DNA from: Undaria pinnatifida
Lineage: Eukaryota; Sar; Phaeophyceae; Laminariales; Alariaceae
Assembly (NCBI GenBank): GCA_012845835.1
Contig: JABAKD010000009.1
Coordinates: 18,735,318 to 18,799,317, forward strand
DNA: 64,000 nt
Reading direction: 5' to 3'
The notes under the pieces were generated by a model. It searched no databases. It was not told the origin of the DNA and saw nothing but the letters and a program-made list of their open reading frames with translations. The position numbers and the translations under genes are program-made. Shown here piece after piece: positions 1-11,010 of this stretch (positions are counted from its first letter, which is position 1; each line of letters opens with the position of its first letter).

Positions 1-2863
1 AATAAATACTGAAACTACCGTACAGTACTGCACAGCGGTAGAGTGCGAAGAATACCATCTAATAGTAGTGTTGCCGCCGCTGATTGAACGTATTTTTGGA
101 GTCGACATCGCATTTATTTTCAGCGCTTGCCCCGACGGCAACAATAAGAGTGTGTTTGTGCCTTGTTCGCTTCAGTTCACTCGTCCGTATGTTAATAAAT
201 TCAAGCTTTCGCACCTCGGAAACCTCGGACAGATCATTAGATGATCTAGATCTTTCAGAGAAGATGATATCCCTGAACTATAGGATCTGCGAATCATTCC
301 AAGCTAGGGATGCAGCAGAAGCCTCTGAGTTCCTAACGCAAGGAGCTCTTTATCTCACCGGAAAAATGACTTCGAAAGCATTTGTTCGCGCAATACGACC
401 AATGAATGGTTCTATGCGCTAGACTATAATAGAGTCTAGGTCTAAAACAACTGTAGTCCTAGACTACTGTACTCACTCGTAAAAATATCATACTTACCGA
501 TATTATAGTTCCACACTCTCGAGGAGGTCGATCGGCCAGAAGGTGAGAAGGTGAGAGGAACATTTGACCAAAAAAGTGCAACCACGATCGTAGGATGACT
601 CCTGCACGATCTAGCGCATGTGTGCCGGTTGGGATCTCTACGACATGGCTCTTGCGCTCATGTGAGACGGCTGGGGTCTGTATGGTGCGCCTCTTGAACG
701 AAATATCTTCAGATAAAATCTTGTTTTCTTGCAAATAACTATCGAACGATGACGTCTGGGTGGCAAGGCGCACCGTATCCCAGAAGATACGGCCGGAAGC
801 TGGTATCAAAACCAGCGATTTCGCTCAAGAAAAGTGGGGAGGGCTACCGCAGAACGGCTATTATCAAATCAAAACGTTTCGAATGACGAGCTTTGGCCGC
901 CCATGGAGCAAACGAGACCACCATTACCCAGCAGCACGGATCCCGCCACTGTCCACAGGTGAAAAACAAGGAGATGGGGGTTAGATCGAGGCTGGAGCTG
1001 CCGCGCCCTAGGAAGAACCCATTCTAGGGAATTAACCAATCGACTGCATAGCTCGGTTTTTCTTGAGATATCCGAACCATGGTCGCCAGGGGACATCCTG
1101 GGTTCATCCCTGGGCTTCATAGGTAGCCGGATATGTGGATCTTGCAGATGTATAACGGATGGTTGTCATAGTGCTACTCTGTGGAATGGTTGTCATAGTG
1201 CTACTCTGTGGATCATTGCACGTAACAGTCAGCTTTTTCGCAGCTTCAAATCTGACGTTGGTCAACTCCGACGGCGGGCCTCCGTCCCAACGTGCTCTAA
1301 TACAAACGTGTCTCGGGTGGCTCCCGGCGAGCATACCCTATAACGAAGCGGAAGCTTCTTGCACTGTAGCGTCCCTTTCAGAGGCACGGAAGGAGGCGCT
1401 GGTTCCAGGCACTGAGCCCCCAATGCCAATAACACAACAACGCCGCAGCGTACAGCAATCTTATCGTTGGTGGCGTGCGCTGTGTGCAATGTGGTCGTGT
1501 TGCTGGTGCTGGCGTAGGTGCTACTAATACTACTGCGTGCAGTTTTGTTGATCTAGGTTATGCCATTGGGAGGGTACCTCGGTGAGCGCCAGGCGAGTGT
1601 GGGCTTGCATGCCACCCCTGTTGTCGATTGTGCTACTGTGTGTTCCGCTTATGGCTCTGTACTACTGGTGTGTTGGTGCTGCTGCTGCTGTTACTCCCAA
1701 TGGTTGTGTCTGCTGGTGTCTGATTCTGCGGTGTAAATGCTGCGTTATTTCGAGTAAACAGACATCTATGGCGTGATACGTCAAGTAAACACGCATCTAC
1801 AAAACTTTTAAACGCCAGGAAAAATCGTTGGTTTGGTTTTCCTATTGCGGCTCGTATGCGAGGGGGGAGGGGGGGTTCGGGGTCTAGGTTCCCCCCCTCA
1901 ACCATCGGCCTTCCAGCAGTTTGCGGCTCTCAATCCGCCACCAACACGACCACTCTTCGTTCAGACCGCACTCCAAAAGTCATACCGCAGATGTTCACAT
2001 TATATGACCTCGTGTTGGAGTCAGGTGTTGATCACTTTTCCAAAAGTCAAAGATTTAGCGTTGTACCCCACTTGTCGGCCCCGCTGATCTGGCCTTGCAA
2101 GAACGTCAGAACTTGATCATGTTTGCGAAAGCCAAAGCCTTAGCGTTGTCTCCTATAAACCACACCCAATCATTTGCCCTTGGATTGAAGTCAGTTTTTT
2201 TATTTTTTTGCAGAAGCAAAAGGCTTAACATTGCGCCACCAACCCCCTCTATCTCCCATTATCTGGGCGGGTCCGCCCCCCTTGCCCCCGCCCCCCTCCC
2301 TCCCCCCATGTGCTGTGTTGTGCATGTTTCCTCCCCCGCTCTTTCAGCCTCTCTCCCCCCTCGACATAGGCAGAGGACATGAAACATGGAGCTCTACCTC
2401 CTCGCCCAGAACTTCCACCACCGTCGCCGTTGCCTGAAAAAAAAAACAAAGGAGTTCGCATGCGGAGGGGAGGCGGTGTGCGCAAGAAGGGACGGGCGTG
2501 GGGTGGGGTAGGCGGGTTGAGGAGCGTCACGTGAAATCCTTTATTTTTCCAGTTTTTAGCAGCTATTACGCGACAGACAGCTGTGAAGCATACACTATAA
2601 GTAAGGCAGACCAGATTTGGGGGGAGGCAAGCAGGAAGGCAAGCAAGCAAATCATTTCCCGAATGCTCACTTTGACAAGGCAACAAAAAAACAAACAGCA
2701 AAACGATTCAATCGACCCACCGTGCGCTGGATGACTGTGCTGACAAAACACGACAAATGCTTCCGGTGGAGAGCGTCGCAGCCCGCAATAATCAGGGAAT
2801 GACGCCTAAGATAGATGGAAAATCTGGAACTGGCAGGCAGGCCACACGCAAGAAAAAAACACA
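1..2863. other. No recognisable gene
   Basis: Both strands are open only in short frames with no protein-like conservation. The stretch holds a perfect 27-bp duplication near 1.16 kb and a strongly C/T-rich strand at about 2.27-2.40 kb. That C/T-rich tract alone explains the 150-codon open frame on the minus strand there. I see no splice-consistent exons. Confidence 0.5.
1159..1212. repeat. Perfect 27-bp tandem duplication
   Basis: Two identical 27-bp units beginning ATGGTTGTCATAGTGC sit head to tail (1159-1185 and 1186-1212). The unit length is a multiple of three, so it preserves any frame through it. Perfect identity points to a recent slippage or duplication event. Confidence 0.9.
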
Positions 2864-4930
2864 TCACGCACATGTACTCTGGATGGATACGGAGGGTACG
2901 CTTTCACAGGTGGACCCAGAGCACTCGATAGCGCCTACCCCTCCAGAAGATCCGTACCACAAGCACGACACGAACGATCTGGTCGATCCGCAAATCACGC
3001 ATGACCCACACGACAGATGGGTTACCTTCTCTGCTCGTCCGCCAGCTGAATGGCGAAAGCCTTGCACTGATCGACGAACTCCTCGCACCCGGTGGGGTCA
3101 AACTCCTTCCCCATGCCACCTCCCACCAGTACCTCAAAAGCCACCTCGGTGATGGAAGGCCCATCGGACGAGGCGTTTCTGAGTTAAACACACGAGGCAG
3201 AAAGGGTACAGAGGTGTGGAAGGAGGCGATAATTCTTTAGGAGAATTAAACCCTCGAGAAGATGGAAGACTCGAACCCCGTCTGGGATGGTCTAAACAGT
3301 TTTTGCATGTCCACGAACCGTTTGGCTGTTTGTTGTAGTTAGTCCATCTTGGGTAATTCATCCTTCGTACACCAGCAAGTGCTCAGATGATTTGTCCGAC
3401 CTGACGACCAGTAAGGCCCTTGCATCGACCGGCTGTATCGTGCATCGAGCGTAGCTTTCCATCACCGTCTTTACGGTCTTCAACATGATCACAATCTCAA
3501 TCAGCGTAGCAACCGTCATCGTTAGCATTCCCATCTGAATCGTCATAATGCCATGATCGTGGAAATTACCTCCATAGCCATCACAACTCGACACGAACTG
3601 GAAAACCATCGTCTCCATCTAAATCACATCACCACCATCACCACAACCACTATAAACACCACAAACCCACCCGGTCACAACCACTACCCCCCAAACCCCA
3701 GCACTGACCGAATCACGTCCGCGAGAAGCAAGCGCTTTTCCTTATCCTCGATCATCCCCACCGTCGCTAGCTTCCTCACAGCGTCCACGGTCTCCCTTGT
3801 CAATTCCCTCGACTCCCTGACAGTGCCCTCATCGTCATCATCCTCATCATCGTCCTTCCGAGACCCAGATCCCCTATCCCCACCACCTTCTCGATTGCGT
3901 CGACTGTCACCCCATCCGTCCCCTCCCCCCGCTGGAACAGGAATGCCGTCTTTGAACTCCCAGTCGGGCCCGCCGTCCTTTGGTCCTCCGGCGTCGGAGC
4001 CGTCGCGGCGCCTGATGATGGCCTTTAGGTCCGTCTTGCTTACCGCTTCCTTCACCTGTTGCATCATATCAGGTATGATTTTTAGTTTTTTAGTTACGTT
4101 TTAGTTTGCTTAAGCGTTTGTTCATGAGCCCTCCCCCCCCCCAACCAGAAAGGCACGTCAAGGGGAAAGAGGGGGGGGCAGGAGGAGGACGGGCGGGGGG
4201 AAAGGGGGGGGGGGGAGGTCTCGACTCCCGAGGCCTGTTTTCTATACCATGATGATATTACATAAAGTACAGCACATACCTGGTACTATTAGCTGCAAAA
4301 GCTCTGAACGCGGTCCGGATGGAAGCTTTCATTTTTGTCGAACCGATTCGTGATTTATCTATATTGGCGTCGAAGCGCGGTTTCCATGTCTTACCTGCCC
4401 ACCAACCTACCTCTACGTAACTACCTATGATCTGCCTATCTATCTGTCTACCTCTATCCCCCTTCACCTACCTACTTATCTACAACTTATCAGGTGTCTA
4501 CTTTCCTACCTGCCTACCTACTCACCTATGTCCTACCCACCCACTTGTCTATCTACCCACATACCCACCAACGTTTACCACGTACATACCCTAACCACCC
4601 TTCCCTACCGAACCCACCTACCTTACCTACCCACCTACCCTACTTATCTACCTTACCACCAGTATCTACCGACACATATACCAGCATGCCGTACCCTACC
4701 GACTAAAACACGTGTTACTCGCCTTGTCCTGGATAAGCTTCCGCAGATGGGGCGGTAGATTGCTAGCACCGCCACCACCAGCACCACCACCCGTAAGCTT
4801 TTCGATGTCTTCATCTTCCACCGACACATCAAGGGTAACGTCGTCGTCGTCATCGTCATCGTCGTCGTCATCGCCTCCGCCGTTGCCGCCGTCGGTGAGG
4901 TCTATGTTCAGGTCGGAGATGTCGACCGGT
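2864..4930 (-). CDS. C-terminal exons of the NTF2-like gene
   Basis: Continuation of the minus-strand gene whose NTF2-like exons lie at 5941-7404. Exons read by phase: 4723-4930, 3709-4055, 3026-3178 and possibly 2864-2978 ending in TGA. Entering phases match throughout: two bases from the exon ending at 5941 join one base at 4930, and two bases at 3709 join one at 3178. The first exon encodes ISDLNIDL, an aspartate run of ten, a Gly-rich linker and a helical LPPHLRKLIQDK. The second begins VKEAVSKTDLKAII and has an Asp-rich stretch (DDDEDDDDEG) and helical ELTRETVDAVRKLATVGMIE. The third contains ITEVAFEVLVGGGMGKEFD and FVDQCKAFAIQLADEQR. The 4723 exon ends with a GC donor (AAG/GCGAGT), which is needed to keep phase. 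The last intron would be only 47 bp, so the terminal exon is the weakest part. I recognise no enzyme; the region looks like an acidic, partly coiled interaction tail. Confidence 0.6.
4380..4710. repeat. CTAC/CCTA-rich simple repeat
   Basis: An imperfect run of ACCTACCTAC-type tetranucleotides fills most of this stretch. It lies in the intron between exons 4723-4930 and 3709-4055 of the minus-strand gene. Short open frames across it are compositional. Confidence 0.8.
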
Positions 4931-5940
4931 CTGCGACGACGGGGAAAATATATAGAAAAAAACGATTACGGGTTTTTACATATACGCTGCCTCGGAGGGA
5001 AAGGCGTGATGTTGGTAGACACCGCCACGGGGCGGCTTGGCTTTTTCTTGAGCAGGTTCACACCTACTCTTGGGATAGTGTGATGCAAGAAAGTTAACGT
5101 AAGCTCGACTGATGCCTGTTTCCGCTGAAAAACAACTCAACAATCAGTAGCCCAAAAGGTTTAATGCTACGGTGCGCTCGCAAGAAAACAAAACCACCCC
5201 CAGTTGTCGTTCTTGTTAATTGTCGTGAACAACACCTTACGAATAGTTCACGACCACAAGTTCATGGTCACGAAAGCCGAAAAGGCCCAACAAGGAAAGC
5301 GTGTGCAAGACGGAGGAACTTGAGTCAGAATTCCCCACTCTACCGACACAGGGGCACCCCGGACCTAAGGTACGGAAAAGGGAAGGAGCTGGAGAAAAAG
5401 GGCGAAGGCAACAGATGGGACGAGAACTCCCGTTGGACATTCATCAATAACAACATGCTATTACACCGATACTACTGCTATTATTGCTGTCGTACCCGAT
5501 ACATACCTGTTTCAGCACCGGTTCGGGAAGGGTTGAGGATCCCGTCCGAGGCCTCCATCCATGTACTCTATTAAGAGACTCTTATTAATAGACTGCCACT
5601 CCTGCCGGCAGCTGTTTTTGCAACAGGTCTCGAACCTTGGTGAGACCATCTTCGGGCACTGATACGTTATCTAGATCGTGCAAATCGCACAGGCTGTACT
5701 CACAGATCTATGCATAATACACACACTGGTGATCTGATCTGATCTGATCTGTCTTGTCCCGTCGCTGCAGCTATCTTTTCCGATCGTCGAAAGCGCGAGA
5801 ACGCGAGCGAATTAGACAAAAAATTTAGACGAAAATCCACGAGCAGCGAGAACGCTGAACCCTCTGCAAAAACAACTAAACTAGAGCCTTGCTTTGCACT
5901 AGCTCGCCATAAACAAACATGTTGTATGTGTAGCGCTCAC

Positions 5941-6559
5941 GTGATTTCCCCGTCGGAGACGCGGAACATTCTTGCCGAAAGCTCCGTCACCTGTCCGTTC
6001 TCGTCGACAAAGTGTGACAGAAGGCTGTTCTGTCCGTCGCGAGACTGTTTACCGCCGCCACCGCCGCCACCCATGACGGCCGACGCGCTAGGCCCTCCGG
6101 AGGAGCCTTTCGGGGTGGTGACGTCTCTGTCCGACGCGTGGTGGCGCGCGAGCCGCCAGCCGTTGCTGGTCTTGCGGAAGACATTCGTCACTAGCTGGAC
6201 CTGGTGGTTCATCGGGGGGAAGGGGAGGGCATTTGGCTTTGATGTTGAGTTTCGTTTGATCTTGATTGGATCATTGGAAGACAGTCGGCTTTTTTGTTAC
6301 GTTTTGAGTTTGATTCGATTTCGTTCGGTTACGCTTGCTGCTGCTGCTACTGCTACTTGTACTGCTACTGTTGTACTGCTACTACTACAGTAGTATTACT
6401 ACTAAACCAACAAAGACAAACGGTTTCACTACTATTAAAAACTACTACTAAAAACTACTACTAAAAACTACTATTAAAACTACTATTGAAAACTACTACT
6501 AAAAACTACTACTAAAAACTACTACTAAAAACTACCATTAAAAACCACCACCACCACCA

Positions 6560-6656
<97 letters not shown>

Positions 6657-7404
6657 GCCTCCTCCTCCATACTTGAAGAGAAAGGCCACCGTGTCGTTTA
6701 ATTCCTGCCCCGACCAGACCAACAACCCAACCCGAGACAGTACGCCCGCTTTCCATCGGTATTTCGATCTTGGCCGATTGCGGCCTGCTTCATCCTTCGT
6801 TTCGACTCACCGTCTTAGGGTAGGGTTTGTATGGGTTTCGCATGTCTTCCACGCAGGTCACCCACGCGAGTGTTCCGCAAGTTCGGACCTGAAACGAATG
6901 AAGGGGCGGGGCGGGGCGGGGGTGTACTCATTTGGTGCTTGCCTTGGGTAATTCGACCATTGACCACGCATCCCTTTCGAGAAGCACCGTTCCTCACGGT
7001 AGGAACGGGTCGAGGAAAACACGAAGCCTGTCCACGCGTGCTAGCCCCCACCCATCGAGCGTCATACGGAGCTACGTACGGTGTTGTGTTGCGTTCAAGA
7101 TCTCATCCCCAGATCCAACCCTTCAGGTGTACACACACCCTACCCGTCCCCGCCCCACCCCGCCATTCAACAACAGGCGGACGCCATGTAAAATATCGAT
7201 CACGGGTGACCACCTTCGTCTGTGTCCCAGGACCGCGCGCATACACGCACACCGATACCGCCGCGAACATTCGGGCGGCGATATCGGAGGCGGAATTGGC
7301 CAGCTACGGCAAGGCGGTAAGGTTACCTCGAGGTTCCTGATCTTGAAAGGCCGAAGGCCGGGCTTCTCCTGCTTCTTCCCCAGCAAAAACTCCGTCTTGT
7401 ACTC
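5941..7404 (-). CDS. NTF2/SnoaL-like domain protein (central exons)
   Basis: Four minus-strand exons with AG/GT borders and phase 0 joins: 7327-7404 (26 codons, EYKTEFLLGKK..PFKIRNLE), 6811-6888 (26 codons, VRTCGTLAWVTCVEDM), 6657-6704 (16 codons, ELNDTVAFLFKYGGGG) and 5941-6200 (86 codons plus two bases). Read together they give the hallmark strands of the SnoaL/DUF4440 branch of the NTF2-like fold: the AWVTCVED strand and the closing VQLVTNVFRKTSNGWRLARH followed by HAS. The family makes small alpha-beta cone domains used as enzymes or as dimerisation/ligand modules; substrate cannot be read here. After the domain comes a Gly-rich linker, then LLSHFVDENGQVTELSARMF. The 5941 exon could instead end in the overlapping TGA, but the GTGAGC donor keeps phase with the next exon. 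The donor of exon 6657-6704 is formed by a (GTA)n run. Confidence 0.72.
6553..6656. repeat. (CTA)n trinucleotide run
   Basis: About 34 nearly uninterrupted CTA units (TAG on the minus strand), preceded at 6430-6545 by a looser ACTACTAAAA repeat. The run abuts exon 6657-6704 of the minus-strand gene, so on that strand the intron begins GTAGTAGTA and its first bases are the repeat itself. Confidence 0.95.
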
Positions 7405-7564
7405 CTGCAAACGTGGGGGTTGTGGCCCGTACCCACCAACGAATCCCGACAAGAAAAAAGTGATAGGCGGCACGTGGGGTGCTTCGTGTGAGGTCGCAGC
7501 TTCTCTCATCATACTTACGCCATGGGAAGGATAAGCGACAGGAGCAGTCGGTTAACGTGGGTCT

Positions 7565-8405
7565 ATCACGACTGCGCTATTCAAACGTTACCGCAAATGT
7601 TACCATCAGTGTTACCGCTACCGCTGTTAATAACATTACCGCTTCCGCCACCGCTTTTGTTACCGTTACCGTTGACGATGATGCTACCGGTAACGTTACC
7701 GATACCGATGACTGTACCGTTTTGTTACCGGTTTCTTCACCGTTGTCATCACCGTTACCGTTAATGCTACCGTTACCACCTTCGCTATACATGATGATGC
7801 TACCGCCGTGTTGACCAAGCTATTTGAACATTTAAGGCTAACGATACCGTAATCGTTACCGTTTTCGATACAGTTACCGATACAGTTACCGATACCGTTA
7901 TCGCTAACGTTTTCGACACAGTTACCGACGTTAATGCTACCACTAACGTAACCGTTACCGATGCCGTTAACGTACCGCGTTAGTTACCGCTTTCGCTACC
8001 GATTTCGTTTTCGCTTTCGCTACCGTTACCGTTGAATGCTTCCGTTACCGTCTTCGATACCGACAACGCTACCGCGGCGTCGACTGCGCTATTCAAACGT
8101 TAACGCTACCGTTACCATGACCGTTACCGTCACCGTCGCCGTTACTACATGGTACTGTTAACGTTACTGTTAACGTTACCGTTAACGTACTGTACCATTA
8201 CCGTTAACGTACCGTATTGTTACCGTTAACGTACCGTGTCGTTACCGTTGACGTACCGTGCCGTTACCGTTGACGTACCGTACCGTACCGTACCGTACCG
8301 TTACCGTCAACGTGCCGTACCATTAACGTTAATGTACCGTACCGTTACCGTTAACGTACCGTATCGTTACCGTTTTCATTTTCGTTGCAGATACGAACGT
8401 TCATG
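7565..8405. repeat. GTTACC/TACCG satellite
   Basis: Roughly 840 bp of degenerate units built from GTTACCGTTAACGTACCG, densest at 8150-8380 where a period near 23 bp is visible. It lies in an intron between exons 8519-8617 and 7327-7404. GTTAAC and GTAC palindromes recur inside the unit, so single strands could fold back. Confidence 0.9.
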
Positions 8406-8518
8406 CTACTGTTACCCTACACCCTACAAGTAGCTTTAGTAGCTCACAGCAGCTCACAGCAGCTCACAGCAGCTTGAAGCCGATATAACAGTGGCTGCCA
8501 TAAACTGTGCTCACGCAC

Positions 8519-9912
8519 CTCCATGATGTCGGTGTAGCCCTTGAGCGATGCCCCTACGCTCCGAATACACTCCGATAAATCGCTCTTATCCCACACGTCT
8601 TTGAGGTCGTCGATCTCCTGGGGAGCGAGGAGGCGTTTGGGAGAAGACAGCCAGGCCGGGGACGGGGGGCGCGGCTCAGTAGGGTCTTATTCCGGGGGAC
8701 ACAGCTTCAGCAGCGGGTACTTGGCTCGTTTTTTTCGTAAATCGCCAGCACCGCGCTACGCAGGCCTTTCTGATTCATGCTGTCCTTCGAATGAACGAAT
8801 AACAGTACATGGACTTGTAGCGGGTGGCATTGCTGCCTGTTTGAGTCATCCGCGCCTTTGAACAAAAAACCCCATCCCACATACGTACACGCAAGTGCAG
8901 TCCCTATCAAGCGTCTACTAGTAAAACGAGTGATATCGTGATATCGACATGAGTGCGTGCCGTACAATTCCTTGCATTTCGGGTCGTTCCCAACCAACGC
9001 AAAAAATCACAGTTCCTGACAAAACAAAAATATCACACGATTCCTGACATTTTTTATTTTTGAAATGTTACGTAAAAAAAAAAGAAGTATTTTTGTTACG
9101 ATTCCTGACATTTTTTTGTGTTCGTGAAGAATGACCCTTAAGCTGTACTTCGAATTCAAAAGTGCTATTCTTCTATCGCCCAGCAGCCCGGGCTGCTTCG
9201 CGTGGCCAATGCTGTCATCATCAAATGTTTTCGTGCCTGTTTCCCTGTCCAGTCTGGAAACGGCTACGGCCATAACACTGCAAAGCTGGTCAACAAGCTC
9301 TACCCACCCCATACTTGTGGCCGCGGGAGGCACCCTCTTTGTTCATAATAATTTCCTCCTCTCGGTGCTTCGTCTCGATAGGGTTACGTGGTCAATGGTC
9401 AAATTACTATTAGTAAGGCACGCAGCACATGAGTACCCCCCCTCCCCTCTTCCCATCCCCCCTTGCCTCCTCCCCTTTTTGCTTTTCTTTCCCTCTCCCC
9501 CCTCCATCCTATTAATAGCTTCCTTCCAATCTGTCATACTCTCTCCCCCCCCCCTTCCTTGCTTCAACCCCTTCCTCCCTCCCTCCCTCCCTTCCTCCCT
9601 CCCTCCCTTCCTCCCTCCTCTCCCCTCTTCCCCCCCGCGCCGTCCCTTCTTCCCCCCCGCCCCCCCTCTCCCTCCGTCCAGTCCTCCCCCCCGCCACCCG
9701 CACCCCTACTTCCCTTACCTTGTAGGCTCTAGCGCGGTAGAACTGCGAGTTCACCTCTAGCACGGCCGCCTCTTCCACCTTCTCCCTCCTCATGAGCTCA
9801 TCTCTCAACGCCTCTCCCCGAAGCTTGGGTCTCCTGTCCTTCTTCAACTTCTTGCTTCTCTTGCTCTTGCTCGCTGTTTCGTCGCCCGCTCCCACCACAT
9901 GATCACCACTGC
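8519..9912 (-). CDS. Upstream exons of the NTF2-like gene
   Basis: Two protein-like minus-strand exons upstream of the NTF2-like exons. Exon 9719-9912 follows an acceptor (GCGTTTCAG), encodes two leftover bases plus 64 codons, is rich in Lys and Arg (KRSKKLKKDRRPKLRGEAL) and ends in helical RDELMRREKVEEAAVLEVN with a GTAAGG donor. Exon 8519-8617 is 33 codons, phase 0 at both ends, EIDDLKDVWDKSDLSECIRS then VGASLKGYTDIME, with a GTGCGT donor. The phases allow direct joining to exon 7327-7404, but further exons may lie between (the stretch at 8690-8770 is a weak candidate). The basic, charged helix suggests a nuclear or nucleic-acid-facing N-terminal part; that is inference only. The true start lies upstream, probably beyond the satellite at 10.1-11.0 kb, and was not found. 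Confidence 0.55.
9430..9712. repeat. C/T-rich intronic tract
   Basis: Almost pure pyrimidine plus strand (CCTCCCTCCCTT units) immediately beyond the donor of the 9719-9912 minus-strand exon. Long open frames on either strand here (Pro/Ser-rich or Arg/Gly/Glu-rich) follow from composition. Confidence 0.85.
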
Positions 9913-10069
9913 CTGAAACGCTGCTCGAATGGAGAGCATTTTCCGATTCGCACGCGTGAGAGCGAGCGTAGAGATAAGTACCAGGTATAAGCACAAAGGT
10001 TGGCATAAAGAGAAAGGCAAGAAAGGGGGTGATGAAGGACAAGAATGAGAGTGGGGATACGGGTAAGGA

Positions 10070-11010
10070 CAACTGTGGGGATAAGGCAATAACAAGGGTG
10101 GGTACAAGGGTAAGGATAAGGATAAGGCTAATGTTGTTAATGTTAATGTAAGGACACGGATAAAGACAGGGGTACGGGTAAGGATAAGGATAAGGCTGTT
10201 AAGGACAGGGATAAGGACACGGGTGAGGACAGAGGTACGGGTGAAGATAAAGGATAAGGTTGTTAAGGTTAATGTAAGGACACGGACAAGGACAGGGGTA
10301 CGGTTAAGGATAAGGATAAGGCTGTTAAGGACACGGATAAGGACAGGGGTACGGTTAAGGATAAGGATAAGGTTGTTAAGGTTAATGTAAGGACACGGAT
10401 AAGGACAGAGGTACGGGTGAAGTTAAAGGATAAGGTTGTTAAGGTTAATGTAAGGACACGGACAAGGACAGGGGTACGGTTAAGGATAAGGATAAGGCTG
10501 TTAAGGACACGGATAAGGACAGGGGTACGGTTAAGGATAAGGATAAGGTTGTTAATGTTAATGTAAGGACACGGATAAAGACAATGGTACGGGTAAGGAT
10601 AAGGATAAGGCTGTTAAGGACAGGGATAAGGACACGGGTGAGGACAGAGGTACGGGTGAAGATAAAGGATAAGGTTGTTAAGGTTAATGTAAGGACACGG
10701 ACAAGGACAGGGGTACGGTTAAGGATAAGGATAAGGCTGTTAAGGACACGGATAAGGACAGGGGTACGGTTAAGGATAAGGATAAGGTTGTTAAGGTTAA
10801 TGTAAGGACACGGATAAGGACAGAGGTACGGGTGAAGTTAAAGGATAAGGTTGTTAAGGTTGAATGCAAGGACACGGAGAAGGACAGGGATTCGGGTAAG
10901 GATAAGGATAAGGGTAAGGGTAAGAATGTAAGAATACGGGTAAGGGTAATAGAAAGGGTAATAACACGGGTAAGGGTGAGGGAAAGGGAAAGGGTAGATA
11001 GGAACATTGA
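10070..11010. repeat. GGATAA satellite with ~415-bp higher-order unit
   Basis: About 0.9 kb built from the words AAGGATAAGG, GGACACGG, GGGGTACGG and GTTAATGTAAGG. The block from about 10131 recurs almost unchanged from about 10546; for example GGCTGTTAAGGACAGG occurs at 10194 and 10609, a 415-bp period. The array is not telomeric. Its frames read as Arg/Val/Ile- or Leu/Thr/Ser-rich strings with no meaning as protein. Confidence 0.9.

Noticed and set aside
5770-5890. Seventh SINE copy
   Set aside because: A GAGCAGCGAGAACGCTGAACCCT word resembles the SINE body, but no other landmark is present.
6525-6756. Poly-Val, poly-Ser and similar frames over the CTA run
   Set aside because: They are translations of a trinucleotide repeat; only the 16 codons before the repeat on the minus strand look like an exon.
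7224-7318. Possible extra exon on either strand (plus: AANIRAAISEAELASYGKA; minus: LANSASDIAARMFAAVS)
   Set aside because: Direct joining of 7327-7404 to 6811-6888 keeps phase and matches the NTF2-like strand order, so neither is needed; support on each strand is equal and weak.
9007-9333. Minus-strand frame with TSMGWVELVDQLCSVMAVAV
   Set aside because: The first 60 codons look protein-like but no acceptor or donor in phase was found, and the frame then enters an A/T-rich stretch.
9131-9760. 209-codon plus frame and 186-codon minus frame
   Set aside because: Mostly composition of the C/T-rich tract; only the minus-strand segment 9719-9912 has splice signals and protein-like sequence.
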